Assembly: GCA_002633005.1 (NCBI GenBank)
Contig: NMRA01000641.1
Span: 48,361-112,360 of the forward strand
Length of the DNA stretch: 64,000 bases
Source of the DNA: Phoronis australis
Taxonomy: Eukaryota; Phoronida; Phoronidae
Reading direction: 5' to 3'
In this document: positions 33,093 through 45,128 of the stretch, piece after piece
Layout of the letters: every line of letters starts with the position of its first letter
Position numbering within the stretch: position 1 is the first letter of the stretch
Notes under the pieces: model-generated
Seen by the model: only the letters and a program-made list of their open reading frames with translations
Told to the model about the DNA's origin: nothing
The model's database searches: none
Program-made: the position numbers and the translations under genes

Positions 33093-34616
33093 GGCTGTTC
33101 CCATGTAAGCAACTTAAGTAACACAATCAGATAAAAAAATTGTCAAGTCATTCTCCGACTAAATATTTCCGTCCCAGCATGTAATGTGGTGCAATCACTC
33201 ATTTAAGCACGCTTGATTTGAAAGCTTGGCAGGAGGTAAGGCGAGAACGTTCTCTTCCTGGACCACACAACATCTGAACTTGAGTTGCTTTTTGGGAACC
33301 ACCGTCACGGCATCCTCATTTCTGACATCACGAATTCCGTCTCATCTCAGGAGCATAGAGCTTAGAGTCTTCGTCGTATGTGCGGATTTCTCTTCACCTA
33401 ATTAAGCTGCATCAAGAGCTTTACCTAAAATTCCACAAAGTCGACGTTTGCAAAATATCAAAGGTCCACCATTCTAGAAATTCGAACCACTCCCACGCAA
33501 TGCTAGCTATGGACCTGTTTTGATAAACCCAAGCTATCAGAAACAGTTTGCTTATTGATGACAAAAACCTCTGTAAGTAAAGTGATTTACAGAATTATTT
33601 ATATCGCATTTCTTTGGCGAAAAGAGCTGTTGTTTACTAGTAAATCAATAGAGAGTGAGAAGGTTGGTCAGATTTTCTTATTGTCATGGTACATGTATAT
33701 GTGTTGCCTATTTTGCACGAGTTTGGAGATTGGGATTTAAGCCCCAGTTGTGGCTAGGTAACAGATATGATCTCGTGGTCAGGATGTAACTTACCTGAAA
33801 TTTTTACTATTATTGAGAAGAGGAACAGTGGGCATATGAAATTAAAATTTGGTCTTGTCCTCTAAGTCTTTTTAGTTCAGTGTTGTATGAAGTTGTGTGG
33901 GTAGTGAATATTTTGATTGCTGTTCAGTACCTCTTAAAATATTTTGCCATGGCATTTTGAACTTCGACTAGTTGTGAGTAATGATATACTCAATGTTAAT
34001 ACGTTTTTGTAATTTGTGAGCAAGTTCGGCCCCTGGCCTATTAGCCTCATGTCAAATGGCCCAACTTGCCCCGCTACCTCATCAATCACTGACTCGGAGG
34101 AATTTGAAGAAACACGTGTCCTGTCTTGAAGAGCAAGCTGTTGTTAAAACCCACGAACAAAACATTTTTACATCAATGCTCACGGCTTATGGCCAGCACT
34201 AAATCCAATGAAGCTCCAAAATTTACTCACCTGGGTTAAAAACCAATCGTTGCCTGTCAGATCAAGAAAAACACTCCTCCTTCGACCAGCGTGGTTTTAG
34301 TGTAGTGGTACAAGTCACGTGATTGCTCAAAATGACTGAGGCTGAAAGTGCCCATATGTGGCCTAACTAGCCCCGGGGCCGAAATAGCCCCGCTCTCCCC
34401 TACCCTGGTGCATTGAATAGGGAACACATGCGAAATTGTTGGGTGGGTATGAAACCAGCAGTAAGCTGGGATCACCATGTAATGAAAAGTTGGAAGATAC
34501 CCAAGACGGCAATGACATAACCACAGGGGCATGGCCACCGCTCATTACAAAATGTCGTTGGGGGTCATGCACAAATCGAAGGCCAATCTTATCACCATCT
34601 CAGCACATGTTGTNCA

Positions 34617-35185
34617 TCGTGTCCGACAATGGTCCGCAATATTCGTGCCATGATTTTGTAAGATTTTGCAAATCATGGGATATTGTTCACACAACTAGCA
34701 GTCCTGGCAACAGTAAAGCCAACGGTAAAGCAGAGTCTGCCGTGAAAACTGCTAAGCGCATATTCAGGAAATGTAAAGATTCCGGTAGTGATGTTGATTT
34801 AGCTATGTTAGATCACAGAAACACTCCTACCCAAGGTTTGTTATCTAGTCCCGCACAACGCTTGATGAGTAGAAGGATCAAAACAATGCTGCCTACAGCT
34901 ACTTCATTACTCAAACCTGAAGTAGTTAGTCAGAAGCACACAGATCGCGACCTGAAGCGTCAACAACACAAACAAGCACACTATTATAACAAATCCGCAA
35001 AAGAGTTGTCTGTTTTGGAAGAGGAAGATTCTGTGCGTTTGCAACCCTTTACACTTGGTCAGAAAGAATGGACCAAAGGTACTATTTTGAAACGGCTTGA
35101 CGAGCGATCGTACTCTATTGAAACCCCGACAAGTGTTGTTCGCCGAAATCGCCAACACATAAAGTCGTCAGCAGATTATCTTTAA
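34617..35185 (+). pseudogene. gypsy integrase fragment, core end and C-terminus
   Basis: An open frame of about 188 codons beginning just after the 'n' at 34614. It has VSDNGPQYS with the second catalytic aspartate and GKAESAVKTAKRIFRK with the glutamate, and the family marker DHRNTPTQGL. The C-terminal domain has LEEEDSVRLQP and RSYSIETPTSVVRRNRQHIK. The zinc domain and first aspartate are missing because the sequence starts at the 'n'. The frame ends at 35185, running a few codons into the family-C repeat. The group matches conventional gypsy and resembles the integrase at 51.2-51.8 kb. There is no frameshift within it, so it is younger than the other gypsy copies here. Confidence 0.85.
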
Positions 35186-38100
35186 ACCTGGTCTAAGCCC
35201 AGTTTAAACCAGGTTTAACTTTAAACCACCTTTATGAAATCGGCTGATATTGTTTTCTTTGTGTTCCCCTACACCACGTCACAGATGTGTACCGAACGAA
35301 AATGGCGCCGTTACTTTTTTCCGTTACAACAATGGCGTTACAACACCACTGCACTAAATATGTAAATCACTTTGTGTAGCGACATGCAATTCAGTTAACG
35401 TTAAGAATTAAGTAATTACAATTATAAACAAGTATTTAGACTATATTGTTGTTCAGATTGCTTTGGACCTTGCAATTTCCTCTTTAAGATTGTATGGGGC
35501 TCTTTTACTTCGTGGAGACTGGCTGGAACAGGGATGCTAATTACATTTAGTTTCGACCCGGCCTGGTTCCGGTGGGTGAGGATGAGGCGTAGCCGCCCTA
35601 AACTTTTCAGACGCGCTGTGAAATGGGATGCCGATCTTGACATGGGTTTGATAAATGAATCGCGGTTAATAATTCATCAATATTTCTACTTCATATTCTT
35701 TTACAAATGCACATACGTACTCACTTTTCCGTATTCGTAAGACATGCGGGCAATTTCGTATGTGCATGAAATCCAAAGTGTTTTAGTACACGGGTGTTGT
35801 TTTTGGTATAGGTACACCACTTAGAGCATCTAATAACCGAGTTATCGTTAGTGTTGCATGTAAAAGTAGAAATAAAAAGTCACTTACTTAGAGACGTGGT
35901 TGGTGTTTAGCAGACGTTTCGACCTGGTCCGCCAGGTCTTTGTCGATGAATGAGGTATTTCCCGCCTTTGGCTCGTTAAGAATGCTGGAGTACACGGGGG
36001 GGGGGCTAAGTGGAGTCTTCTGTCCCGGTTTCGGAGGGGCGCTGACTGTTGATGTTTATGGCCTCTTTGAGCTTACGAGCATGCCAATTTTGTTCCTTGG
36101 CTAGGATCCTGGATGACGGAAGTGAGATGGTGTGCCCAGTCACCAAAATATGTTCCCCCCACAGCTGTTGGTCTGTCTAGTTTCAGATGTTCTTTGAATC
36201 TGGTAAGGAACGATCTCTTGGTTTTTCCAGTGTAGGTGTGGTTGGTTCAGCTGGTATATGATCCCACATTGCTTAGCCATTGGGATTGGGCCTTTGGGTT
36301 TGACTAGTAGGGAACGGAGGGTGTTGATAGGCTTCACGTCTCTAAGTAAGTGACTTTTTACATCTACAATGCCTCTAGAGACCAATGATGAACCTATTCT
36401 CCAGAATTGCATGTAAAAGTACATAAATTACTCATGAATCCGAAGTTGTACATATTTTCGGAAGAGTGATCCTCTGGAGTCGGGTGAACCTTCGAAGTAT
36501 TGAACTTTCGGAATAGTAAACCTTAGGAGCAGTGAACCTTCGAAATAGTGGGCTGTTCCCATGTAAGCAACTTAAGTAACACAATCAGATAAAAAAATTG
36601 TCAAGTCATTCTCCGACTAAATATTTCCGTCCCAGCATGTAATGTGGTGCAATCACTCATTTAAGCACGCTTGATTTGAAAGCTTGGCAGGAGGTAAGGC
36701 GAGAACGTTCTCTTCCTGGACCACACAACATCTGAACTTGAGTTGCTTTTTGGGAACCACCGTCACGGCATCCTCATTTCTGACATCACGAATTCCGTCT
36801 CATCTCAGGAGCATAGAGCTTAGAGTCTTCGTCGTATGTGCGGATTTCTCTTCACCTAATTAAGCTGCATCAAGAGCTTTACCTAAAATTCCACAAAGTC
36901 GACGTTTGCAAAATATCAAAGGTCCACCATTCTAGAAATTCGAACCACTCCCACGCAATGCTAGCTATGGACCTGTTTTGATAAACCCAAGCTATCAGAA
37001 ACAGTTTGCTTATTGATGACAAAAACCTCTGTAAGTAAAGTGATTTACAGAATTATTTATATCGCATTTCTTTGGCGAAAAGAGCTGTTGTTTACTAGTA
37101 AATCAATAGAGAGTGAGAAGGTTGGTCAGATTTTCTTATTGTCATGGTACATGTATATGTGTTGCCTATTTTGCACGAGTTTGGAGATTGGGATTTAAGC
37201 CCCAGTTGTGGCTAGGTAACAGATATGATCTCGTGGTCAGGATGTAACTTACCTGAAATTTTTACTATTATTGAGAAGAGGAACCGTGGGCATATGAAAT
37301 TAAAATTTGGTCTTGTCCTCTAAGTCTTTTTAGTTCAGTGTTGTATGAAGTTGTGTGGGTAGTGAATATTTTGATTGCTGTTCAGTACCTCTTAAAATAT
37401 TTTGCCATGGCATTTTGAACTTTGACTAGTTGTGAGTGATGATATACTCAATGTTAATACGTTTTTGTAATTTGGCCTATTAGCCTCATGTCAAATGGCC
37501 CAACTTGCCCCGCTACCTCATCAATCACTGACTCGGAGGGATTTGAAGAAACACGTGTCCTGTCTTGAAGAGCAAGCTGTTGTTAAAACCCACGAACAAA
37601 ACATTCTTACATCAATGCTCACGGCTTATGGCCAGCACTAAATCCAATGAAGCTCCAAAATTTACTCACCTGGATTAAAAACCAATCGTTGCCTGTCAGA
37701 TCAAGAAAAACACTGCTCCTTCGACCAGCGTGGTTTTAGTGTAGTGGTACAAGTCACGTGATTGCTCAAAATGACTGAGGCTGAAAGTGCCCATATTATA
37801 GCGGAGTTTGTGGCCTAACTAGCCCCGGGGCCGAAATAGCCCCGGTCTCCCCTACCCTGGTGCATTGAATAGGGAACACATGCGAAATTGTTGGGTGGGT
37901 ATGAAACCAGCAGTAAGCTGGGATCACCATGTAATGAAAAGTTGGAAGATACCCAAGACGGCACTGACATAACCACAGGGGCATGGCCACCGGTCATTAG
38001 AAAATGTCGTTGGGGGTCATGCACAAATCGAAGGCCAATCTTATCACCATCTCAGCACATGTTGTCAGTGGTCAAGTTAGCAACCAAAATTTGTGACCAT

Positions 38101-38592
38101 GGAAGGGGCTCAACACTCATGTGGCATACCCCCTGCATGTTTACCTGTTTAGCACTCGTCCCATGTACCCCCTGGGAGGGGGTCAACACCCATGTGTCGC
38201 CCACCTGGTTTTTACCTGGTTCAGTTGCACTGTCCTCCCTTGTACCCCCGTTTGCTGGCACCTGGGACAACTCCCTAATTCTGAACCTCCAGGACCAAGT
38301 AATCATTAAAATTATGTTGTCCATGGAGGTATGAAATGTTATAAGGAACGATCGATAATTTGCCTCATTAAGAACTCAAAACATGAAACAAAACCATGAT
38401 GGCTTTTGAAGGAAGTTTCAAGAGAATGAAAGTAAATACACTTTAATATTGATTAAAACTCACATTTTCATTCTCATTCTATTATAAGTGGATATTAATT
38501 CACGTATTTCACACATTTTCAATTATCACTCAGTAATTTCACTGCATGTCGAACGTCATTCAAGTACGAATTTATCAGTGTTTACATGGTTG
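35173..38592 (+). repeat. Composite repeat (family C), copy B
   Basis: Follows copy A almost base for base up to 38065, including the Harbinger end, Penelope-like insert and 15-bp repeats. It then continues to about 38592 through sequence that matches the inverted copy at 55537-56037 but is absent after copy A. At 35173 it is joined directly to an integrase frame instead of the body of the Harbinger element. It may be the other allele of copy A or a true duplication. Confidence 0.8.
35869..36406 (-). mobile_element. Penelope-like element fragment with GIY-YIG domain (copy B)
   Basis: Same 538-bp insert as 32411-32948, with the same flanking 15-bp direct repeats (35854-35868 and 36407-36421) and the same frameshifts. 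It was therefore copied with the surrounding repeat rather than inserted twice. Confidence 0.75.
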
Positions 38593-41500
38593 GGACTTCG
38601 CCGCTAAATTAGTGCTGTTTATTTGCCGCTTGGGGCTCTAGTGTTTCGACCGATAACCACTGTGGCGAATGGCAAGGTGGCGGAATGAACACTCGTATTG
38701 TACTACACTCCTTAATGAGACATTGTCACAGCGGACGAACACATCAGTGTACACACTGCGACAGTAAGTATAACCATAGACTATAGATAGGGACTGCCAA
38801 CTCCCGTTAGAGCGCGTTGCGCATGTCGCGGACCACGGGACATAAGCACTAAGGATGAGAGGGCGCTGCACACGCAGGATACAAAACTTCCGGTTTTACG
38901 GAGCGGTCGTTCCCTCGTTTCAAGATTTGGTAAAGTAATGAATTGAATGATTTTTGGAGCTTTTAAGACTTGTAAAAATAAAATGCGTATACTGTTCTCT
39001 GTCATGTCATTTAAATCATTCACAAGATAATTCAGACATGTTATGAGTTATTAACGCCAGAAACGTCTTCAGCTGATTTTCCCGTATTTACACTTACCGG
39101 TACACTGTCACATCAGCTGATAAGTATTGGTGTTTGTTTAAATTGAGTACCGTACGAATCATCTCATAATTATAAGCACAAGCATTAACCAACAAAAATG
39201 AATTTGTAACAATGTTACACAATAAATATTTGCCGGTAATTCACACAGCTTTGTTCCAGGGGGTTAGGGCCACAGGCTAACTGACATTGACATGTCATTT
39301 GCAAGTTGAGTGTCAAAAACTTGCGTGTCAAAAAATGCTGTCACTACTATCATAGCCAAAAGTACATTGTACGGCAACTTCTAAACATTGCTACGATTAT
39401 GCAAAATTGGTTCGATTCATGACACTTGTTGCTGTTAACAATCTTTATTCCATTCCGTTCGTATCCTCAGAACATTGGTAAAGAAACTGACCAAGAGACG
39501 ACAAACGATAGTTCGAAACATACTTGTTTCATCAAGTGTAAATAAAATGACACAGTAATACCACCATAGAGCAAAAACTAGAAAAATATGCAATGGTACA
39601 CAGCAGGTGTGAAATACTGCAATGACTGACAAATGGAGGGGGTAACAAGAATGTCGCGCAAACAAGTGCAGCATGACCCTCTTTGCTGCTTATTCAGAAC
39701 GGGCTTCGTAAATGTAATCAAAGGGGACTCATTATTTTCAATAGCAGCACATCATGCTCTCCATGTCGACTGAGTTGACATATTCTCCACAGTTTCTTGA
39801 CAAGTGATACTTATGATTATGAAGGTGGGCATGCTCATTAACACCTAATGTCTATTTCTCTCTTTCAGTGTCTGAACATTCTCTAAATGTCACAAATACA
39901 TAGAATATCTATAGAATATTATGGAACAAAGAGTTGCATCTGGAACGTGATTTTGTGAAACTGAACTCTTCCCCTAGGACTCTTCCATGGCTTTTTAACA
40001 AAGCACTGAGCTAATTTTCAGTGTCGCATTGAGCCTGAATGCCACAACAGAATTTAGTTCCACTATCGAGTAGTGGAGATAACCAGCGATGAATTGAAGA
40101 AGTCAAAATTTGGAAGTACCAGTTGGCACTGTAATTTTCTTTAGGGTTTGGACGCCAACAGATATTCAATGTTCAAATGGAAACTATTTTTATAAATAAA
40201 GTTTTTTACTTTGTACACAGTGAAGGGAATTCAGTTTTAAGTGTTATATTTCTGCCTGCAGAAGAAAAAAGTTATATTATAACATGAAATGAAACCACCA
40301 ACTGAAACAAAATACCACAAAATTTGAAATAGAGAACATGAGAGGGAAAGACTCAGGTTATGAAAGGTGTTCTGTCAGCCTTATTTTTAGTGGTTATCAG
40401 ATAGCACAGCACACGCAAAATAGACATTTTTCATTTCTTTATTTTCCCAGTTCCAATGAGTAGGTAACAGGCGTCTGGGATTGCTCTGCCTTACTTTACA
40501 ATTGTTAACTGAAAAATGTCAACACGAATATACAATGGAATGATTTTTACAATGACAAACAGGAAAAAACATAACAACATTACATAAAGTGTTGCATACA
40601 TTTCTGAGAAGGAATACAAAAACACCCTTTGCATACTATGTTTTACAAAATAGAGCTGTCAGAGCAAAGCATAATGCAAATTTCATCAGAAACACTTCAA
40701 TAGCCTAAAATGGTAGTTTAGACATGCCATTTATATATATTTTTTAAATTGTTAAGGCGGCTCTCGAGTTATTTAATTTTTACAGCCTCAAAATAGCCTT
40801 TTTTCAGCAAATAGCACCCAAAAATCTCAGGCTACAAAAATTCAAGTTTAGACAACTATATGTTGGAATCCATAGCTTACTGTGTTGCTAAAAAAAGATA
40901 GAGACTCCTTTACAAGTAGGTAAACAACATGACATAGTCACCAAACCACTTTTAAAACGACAAAACACTTCAAGAATTACCATGGTTCGGAAAAAATATT
41001 TCTTTTGTTCCAAAATATTTCAAAATAATGCTAAAAATGAAATTGGTGTAACAAATGAATTCAAAACTAGCAAAAACCAGAAACCTAGTTTTTTCAGAGT
41101 ATTTCGTCATTTATTCAAAAATCTTTGAGGTTATATGAATTATTCTTATTGAGATCAGTGTTTTCACAGTCTTAAGTTCCGCACCATATGATAAAAATGA
41201 TCGTGTGCATTTTTAATTAAACAAAATTAAATTGGACAATAAAATTTCAATGAAATTTTTTAAAAATGAAACTGATCACAGCACCACAAGGTAGAAAACG
41301 TGTGACAAAATTATTTTTGAAGGAAATAGACTGAATCTATCCCCAAAACTAAGTTAATTTTAAAAGTATTCTGTACTATTTTAATGAAAATATTTCACCA
41401 ATTTGGGTCACTTTATGTAATTTAGGGAAGTTTTGACTGGTTCTGTTTAATCCATTTGACTAATCAAATTTAAGTTCAGTTTTAACCCTGGAAAGGTCAG

Positions 41501-41755
41501 CATGGTTCTTGAAAAATGATTGAATTTACCTTTTTTGGAAGTATTGCTAAATGGAAATGGTGAGATGAAGTGAAAAAAATTGATGATGAATGGATTAGGA
41601 TACGATAGTAATTGTTACGTTGAGAGTACACTTGCAGGATTTTTCCAGGTTAGGAATTGACAAGGCGTTAAATTAAAAAAATACATTTTCCCTACTTTTA
41701 TCAATAAAACAAAAGTGTACACTTAACGCAGAATTTTTAGCAAACAGTTTGACAT
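38593..41755. other. Unassigned AT-rich stretch
   Basis: No open frame longer than about 80 codons and none recognisable. The stretch may be intergenic or an intron of a gene outside the window. Confidence 0.5.
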
Positions 41756-41912
41756 CAATAGCGGATTTAGAGGGGGTGTCAAGAGGGCTACAACCCCCTA
41801 AAATTCCCCCAGATTCCATTTGGCAGACCGGGAGTGCCAATGTCTGAATGACAAAATCCTGGCTAATACTCTGCTCTGGTCCCCCGAACACAAAATCCTG
41901 GATCCACCCCTG
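41756..41912. mobile_element. GGCGGAT-type MITE, copy 2
   Basis: Starts CAATAGCGGATTTAG and ends CTGGATCCACCCCTG, imperfect inverted termini. Flanking GACAT (41751-41755) and GATAT (41913-41917) look like a 5-bp target duplication with one change. Related to 58406-58705 through CCCCCTAAAATTC and ATCCTGGATCC. Confidence 0.65.
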
Positions 41913-43480
41913 GATATACATATCATTAAAATCGGTTTGGTAACGGCCATTTAGCAACTGAAAATTTATCCCCTTCTCAAGTGCCGCAGTACTCCCGATT
42001 TTTAAAAATATTCCTGAATGCCCCCATTTGTTGACACGGATATAAATATAAAGAAGAAAGTTTAAATATTTCGCTGGAATACTTTTCATTTTCCACCACT
42101 TGTCATGAGCTTCTGAAAATCATGAAAAATGGCAAAATTTCGCTCTTGCTGAATTTTGGATATATTGGTATACTAAGCCAGGCTTATGTATTGTAGACGT
42201 AGTGATGAATGAGAAACTACATTAAGGTCGAGCCAAAATTCATACAAAATCACAAAATTCAAGCTAAATTTCATCGTACACGACTGAGAATTCAACTAGT
42301 GAAAAGAATTATCCATTTAGCACATCCTTTTCATTGGGCCAAACTCCTCGATTCGTGAATCGTGTGTTGAACTGTGCCAGCAAGGCTGATCACCAACTTG
42401 TCAAATTAATTCCTACACGTTTCGTAGCAATAATCCGACTTGAATGGCTCGCATACGCGATTTAGTTTGCATTAAACACAAAAAATTAATTTCAAACGCA
42501 AAAATTTGCTTGACGTGCGCGATATAAAAACCAAAGTTCACTTTCGTTACTATGCTTAGCCACGAGACCGGAAGTTTTGAATCCTGCTCACGTACTTTTG
42601 CGTTAGGCCGCGAGACTTCACGGAGTCGCGAATCTCTTTACTAATATCTATGGTATAACAAGATTTGCGAGTGTTTATTGACAAACAAGTGCAATTGACA
42701 GAAACCGGAAGCCTAGACGGTATCCGGGGAAAACACTTAACGAACGGCGCTGGCTCCGCGCAACATGTCTCGTGCAGACACAACGTGTGGCAGGCCGCTT
42801 ACTAACTTTCCCGGCAAGCTGTAGTCGCACTTACACTCTTTTACAGTGCTACGAATGTGGTTTAACATTGCTTCTCAATTGCGGTTAAGTGATGAAACCA
42901 ACGTCATAACATTCATGGCTACGGCCCATATTCGAGAGTTGACTGTGTTACGGTCTAAAATAAATTTGTTGGTCACTTACCAAATGCCAACTGAATCTCA
43001 TATGCAGAGATATTTAGTTGTGCAAATTTAAAAAATGAATCCTCAAAATTGGACAATGTTTGAGAAATTTATCCAAGTTTTTGTCTATGAGTTTCATGCA
43101 TTTTTAGCGTTGCGAGTGACCATTTTAATAATTACAATTTTCAATTGTCAACAGTAGAAAAGAAGTGTATTTTATCAAGTAAGCAATTGTTTAGATATGT
43201 CTGGGAATAACTTGAGTCACTTTCAGAATCACTTAATCATTGAGAAATGGTAAGGTTCATCATAAAACAGGGACTCGTTACAAATTTGTAAATTCTGTGT
43301 TTCTAACCCTCACCTGCAGTAAAGAAGGTTAAAAACTAAAGTTCACACTCTGTAATAAAAAGAACTACAGAATATGTTAGCCTAGGCAACACAGCAAATT
43401 ATCTCATATCTAAACAAACCAAAAGTTTAGATATTAACAGGGTTCTGCTATGTTGAAAATGGGCCAAAAGGCTAACAAAA
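41913..43480. other. Unassigned stretch
   Basis: Intergenic-looking DNA with no recognisable coding sequence. The 42556-42783 and 42846-43031 frames are short and unmatched. Confidence 0.5.
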
Positions 43481-44818
43481 TGTAGTGTACGTACCCCCAT
43501 ATGGAATTCATTAACACAAAATGGTCATTACAAATGAAAGTATTGCCTTTCAAATAACAACAGGGTGTTTATTGCAATTACATTTGTTTTGAGTCAAATA
43601 TTAGCATCTGTGTAGTGTACGTACCCCTATATTTTAATTTGTACATATTTTGAAAGTATGGCAGATACGCACATAAATGCTGTGCTTTTTATTTTTTCTC
43701 TTTGAATTGATATAGTAAATCAAACTCTCAGTAGATTTTTAGTATTTAGTTACATACCTGACATGTCATTGAAATGTAGTGTACGTACCCCTGTGTAGTG
43801 TACGTACCCCTGTGTAGTGTACGTACCCCTGTGTAGTGTACGTACCCCTGTGTAGTCAGTGTACGTACCCCGATGTGAACAAATACCATGAAACAAAAAT
43901 ATTACACTTAACTAACTGTAAGTAAGCAACATTTGCCACAGTTTCTTCCATTAAAATGCTAGGTTAAAAGGGTGTTAATTACAAATACATTTGTTTTGAG
44001 TGAAATATTAGCATTTGTGTAGTGTACGTACCCTATGTTTTAATATATTGCATACAGATATGCACATGTATGCTGTACTTTTTATTTGTTTTCTTTGAAT
44101 AGATATGGTAAATGAACTAACTCTCAGTAGGTTCTAAGTATTTTGTATTGCCCAAAAGTATTTTTACATACTGCTGTTCTCATGAAAAATCCTGATATTT
44201 CTAAAATGAATTCAGTATGATAAAAAACAATGGACATTATCAAATTTTTGGGCAATAAAATGCCACACAGGACTTGGCTAGCACTTAACATCCTAGAAGA
44301 CACGTCATGTGACAACTGATGTTGTAGAGGCAGGTTCTCTATCTTTCACAACAACTTGCAACAAACCAACAAACTCGAGACCATCCCATACATTTGTAAC
44401 TTAGTCAAAATTTGACGTTGATTGACTGTGCGTAGTGTACGTACCCCCCATCCAGTACCATTTTTTACTGTTTACAAGTGGAACACTGGTTCTAGCATTG
44501 CTTTAACTAATTTTACCAACTGGTGAATTAATTGAAAACTAGACAAATAGCACCAATAAAGTTTTTGAAAAAAGTAGGTACTTGTCATTTTCTTTTTGTA
44601 AAAAGCTTATTGAAAATGAAGAAGTTTTCATTATACTGTGACAAGATATGCAATGTATCATCATCTGGGCAACTTGATCAGCACGGTAATAACTTTTCTT
44701 ACTTTAGTATGTGATACTTTTTCAGTTTGATCAAGAACTTGTTAAATTAACACCTACCTTATGAATGCTTGCATGGTAGAAGTGGGCTGTGACCATGAAG
44801 TTGTAGTGTACCTACCCT
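43481..44818 (+). repeat. Ten dispersed/tandem copies of TGTAGTGTACGTACCCC
   Basis: All copies are on the same strand, starting at 43481, 43611, 43775, 43794, 43813, 43832, 43851, 44017, 44431 and 44802. Five (43775-43873) form a tandem array of 19-bp units, the last with an inserted CAG. The rest are spread over 1.3 kb of AT-rich DNA. The core GTACGTAC is palindromic. The last copy is diverged (CCTACCC). Confidence 0.9.
43559..44150 (+). repeat. Higher-order direct repeat (~200 bp, spaced ~408 bp)
   Basis: 43559-43760 and 43967-44150 match imperfectly through AGGGTGTT, ACATTTGTTTTGAGT, ATATTAGCAT, the 17-bp motif, a TTTTTATT tract and ACTCTCAGTAG. The motif therefore spread partly by duplication of larger blocks. 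Confidence 0.65.
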
Positions 44819-44989
44819 TTTATAGTACTGTGATGCATTAGGCCATAAAATGTTATTCAGTGGTTCTTGTGCAAAAATATTTTAGATTACAAACCTGAAA
44901 TGATGGTACTTTAAAATAACCCACTTTTACAGTTATATGACAACCTTCATTTTTCACCAAAAGTGGCCACCGAATATGAACCTTGCTTG

Positions 44990-45128
44990 CGTTCAGTAAC
45001 GCTAGGACCTACGCTAGGACCTAGCTAAAATCTAGTCAAAGTCCCGTGTACTCATTTGTAATACACGGCAATGTCTCGCGTGATTTCGCGAAGTCTTGCT
45101 TTTAGCGAGGTCCTAGCGTTACTGAACG
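44990..45128. mobile_element. 139-bp MITE with 21-bp perfect termini
   Basis: CGTTCAGTAACGCTAGGACC at the left is the exact complement of the right end. The left terminus is followed by a partial second copy of CGCTAGGACCT. There is no coding capacity and no clear target duplication. Confidence 0.75.

Larger units (their letters stand above)
31713..34613 (+). repeat. Composite repeat (family C), copy A
   Basis: Nearly identical to 35173-38065 (about one difference per 100 bases). It starts with the last 76 bp of the Harbinger element and its flank, continues through unassigned DNA, contains a Penelope-like insert (32411-32948) and ends at the 'n' at 34614. A third, diverged copy lies inverted at 55537-57835. 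Only short meaningless frames are shared by the copies. The core may be a long non-autonomous element. Confidence 0.8.

Noticed and set aside
33555-37198. Identical 61-codon frame at 33555-33740 and 37013-37198 as a conserved gene.
   Set aside because: Identity only reflects the near-identical repeat copies A and B. The inverted, diverged copy does not preserve the frame.
31713-38065. Copies A and B of the composite repeat as the two LTRs of one retrotransposon with an integrase between them.
   Set aside because: Copy A begins inside a Harbinger element and has the Harbinger end plus its target-site flank. Copy B has the same end. LTRs would not share a neighbouring transposon's terminus. 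An 'n' also interrupts the middle.
43775-43873. CRISPR-like array in the 19-bp tandem repeats.
   Set aside because: There are no unique spacers, the genome is eukaryotic, and the unit is a simple direct tandem.
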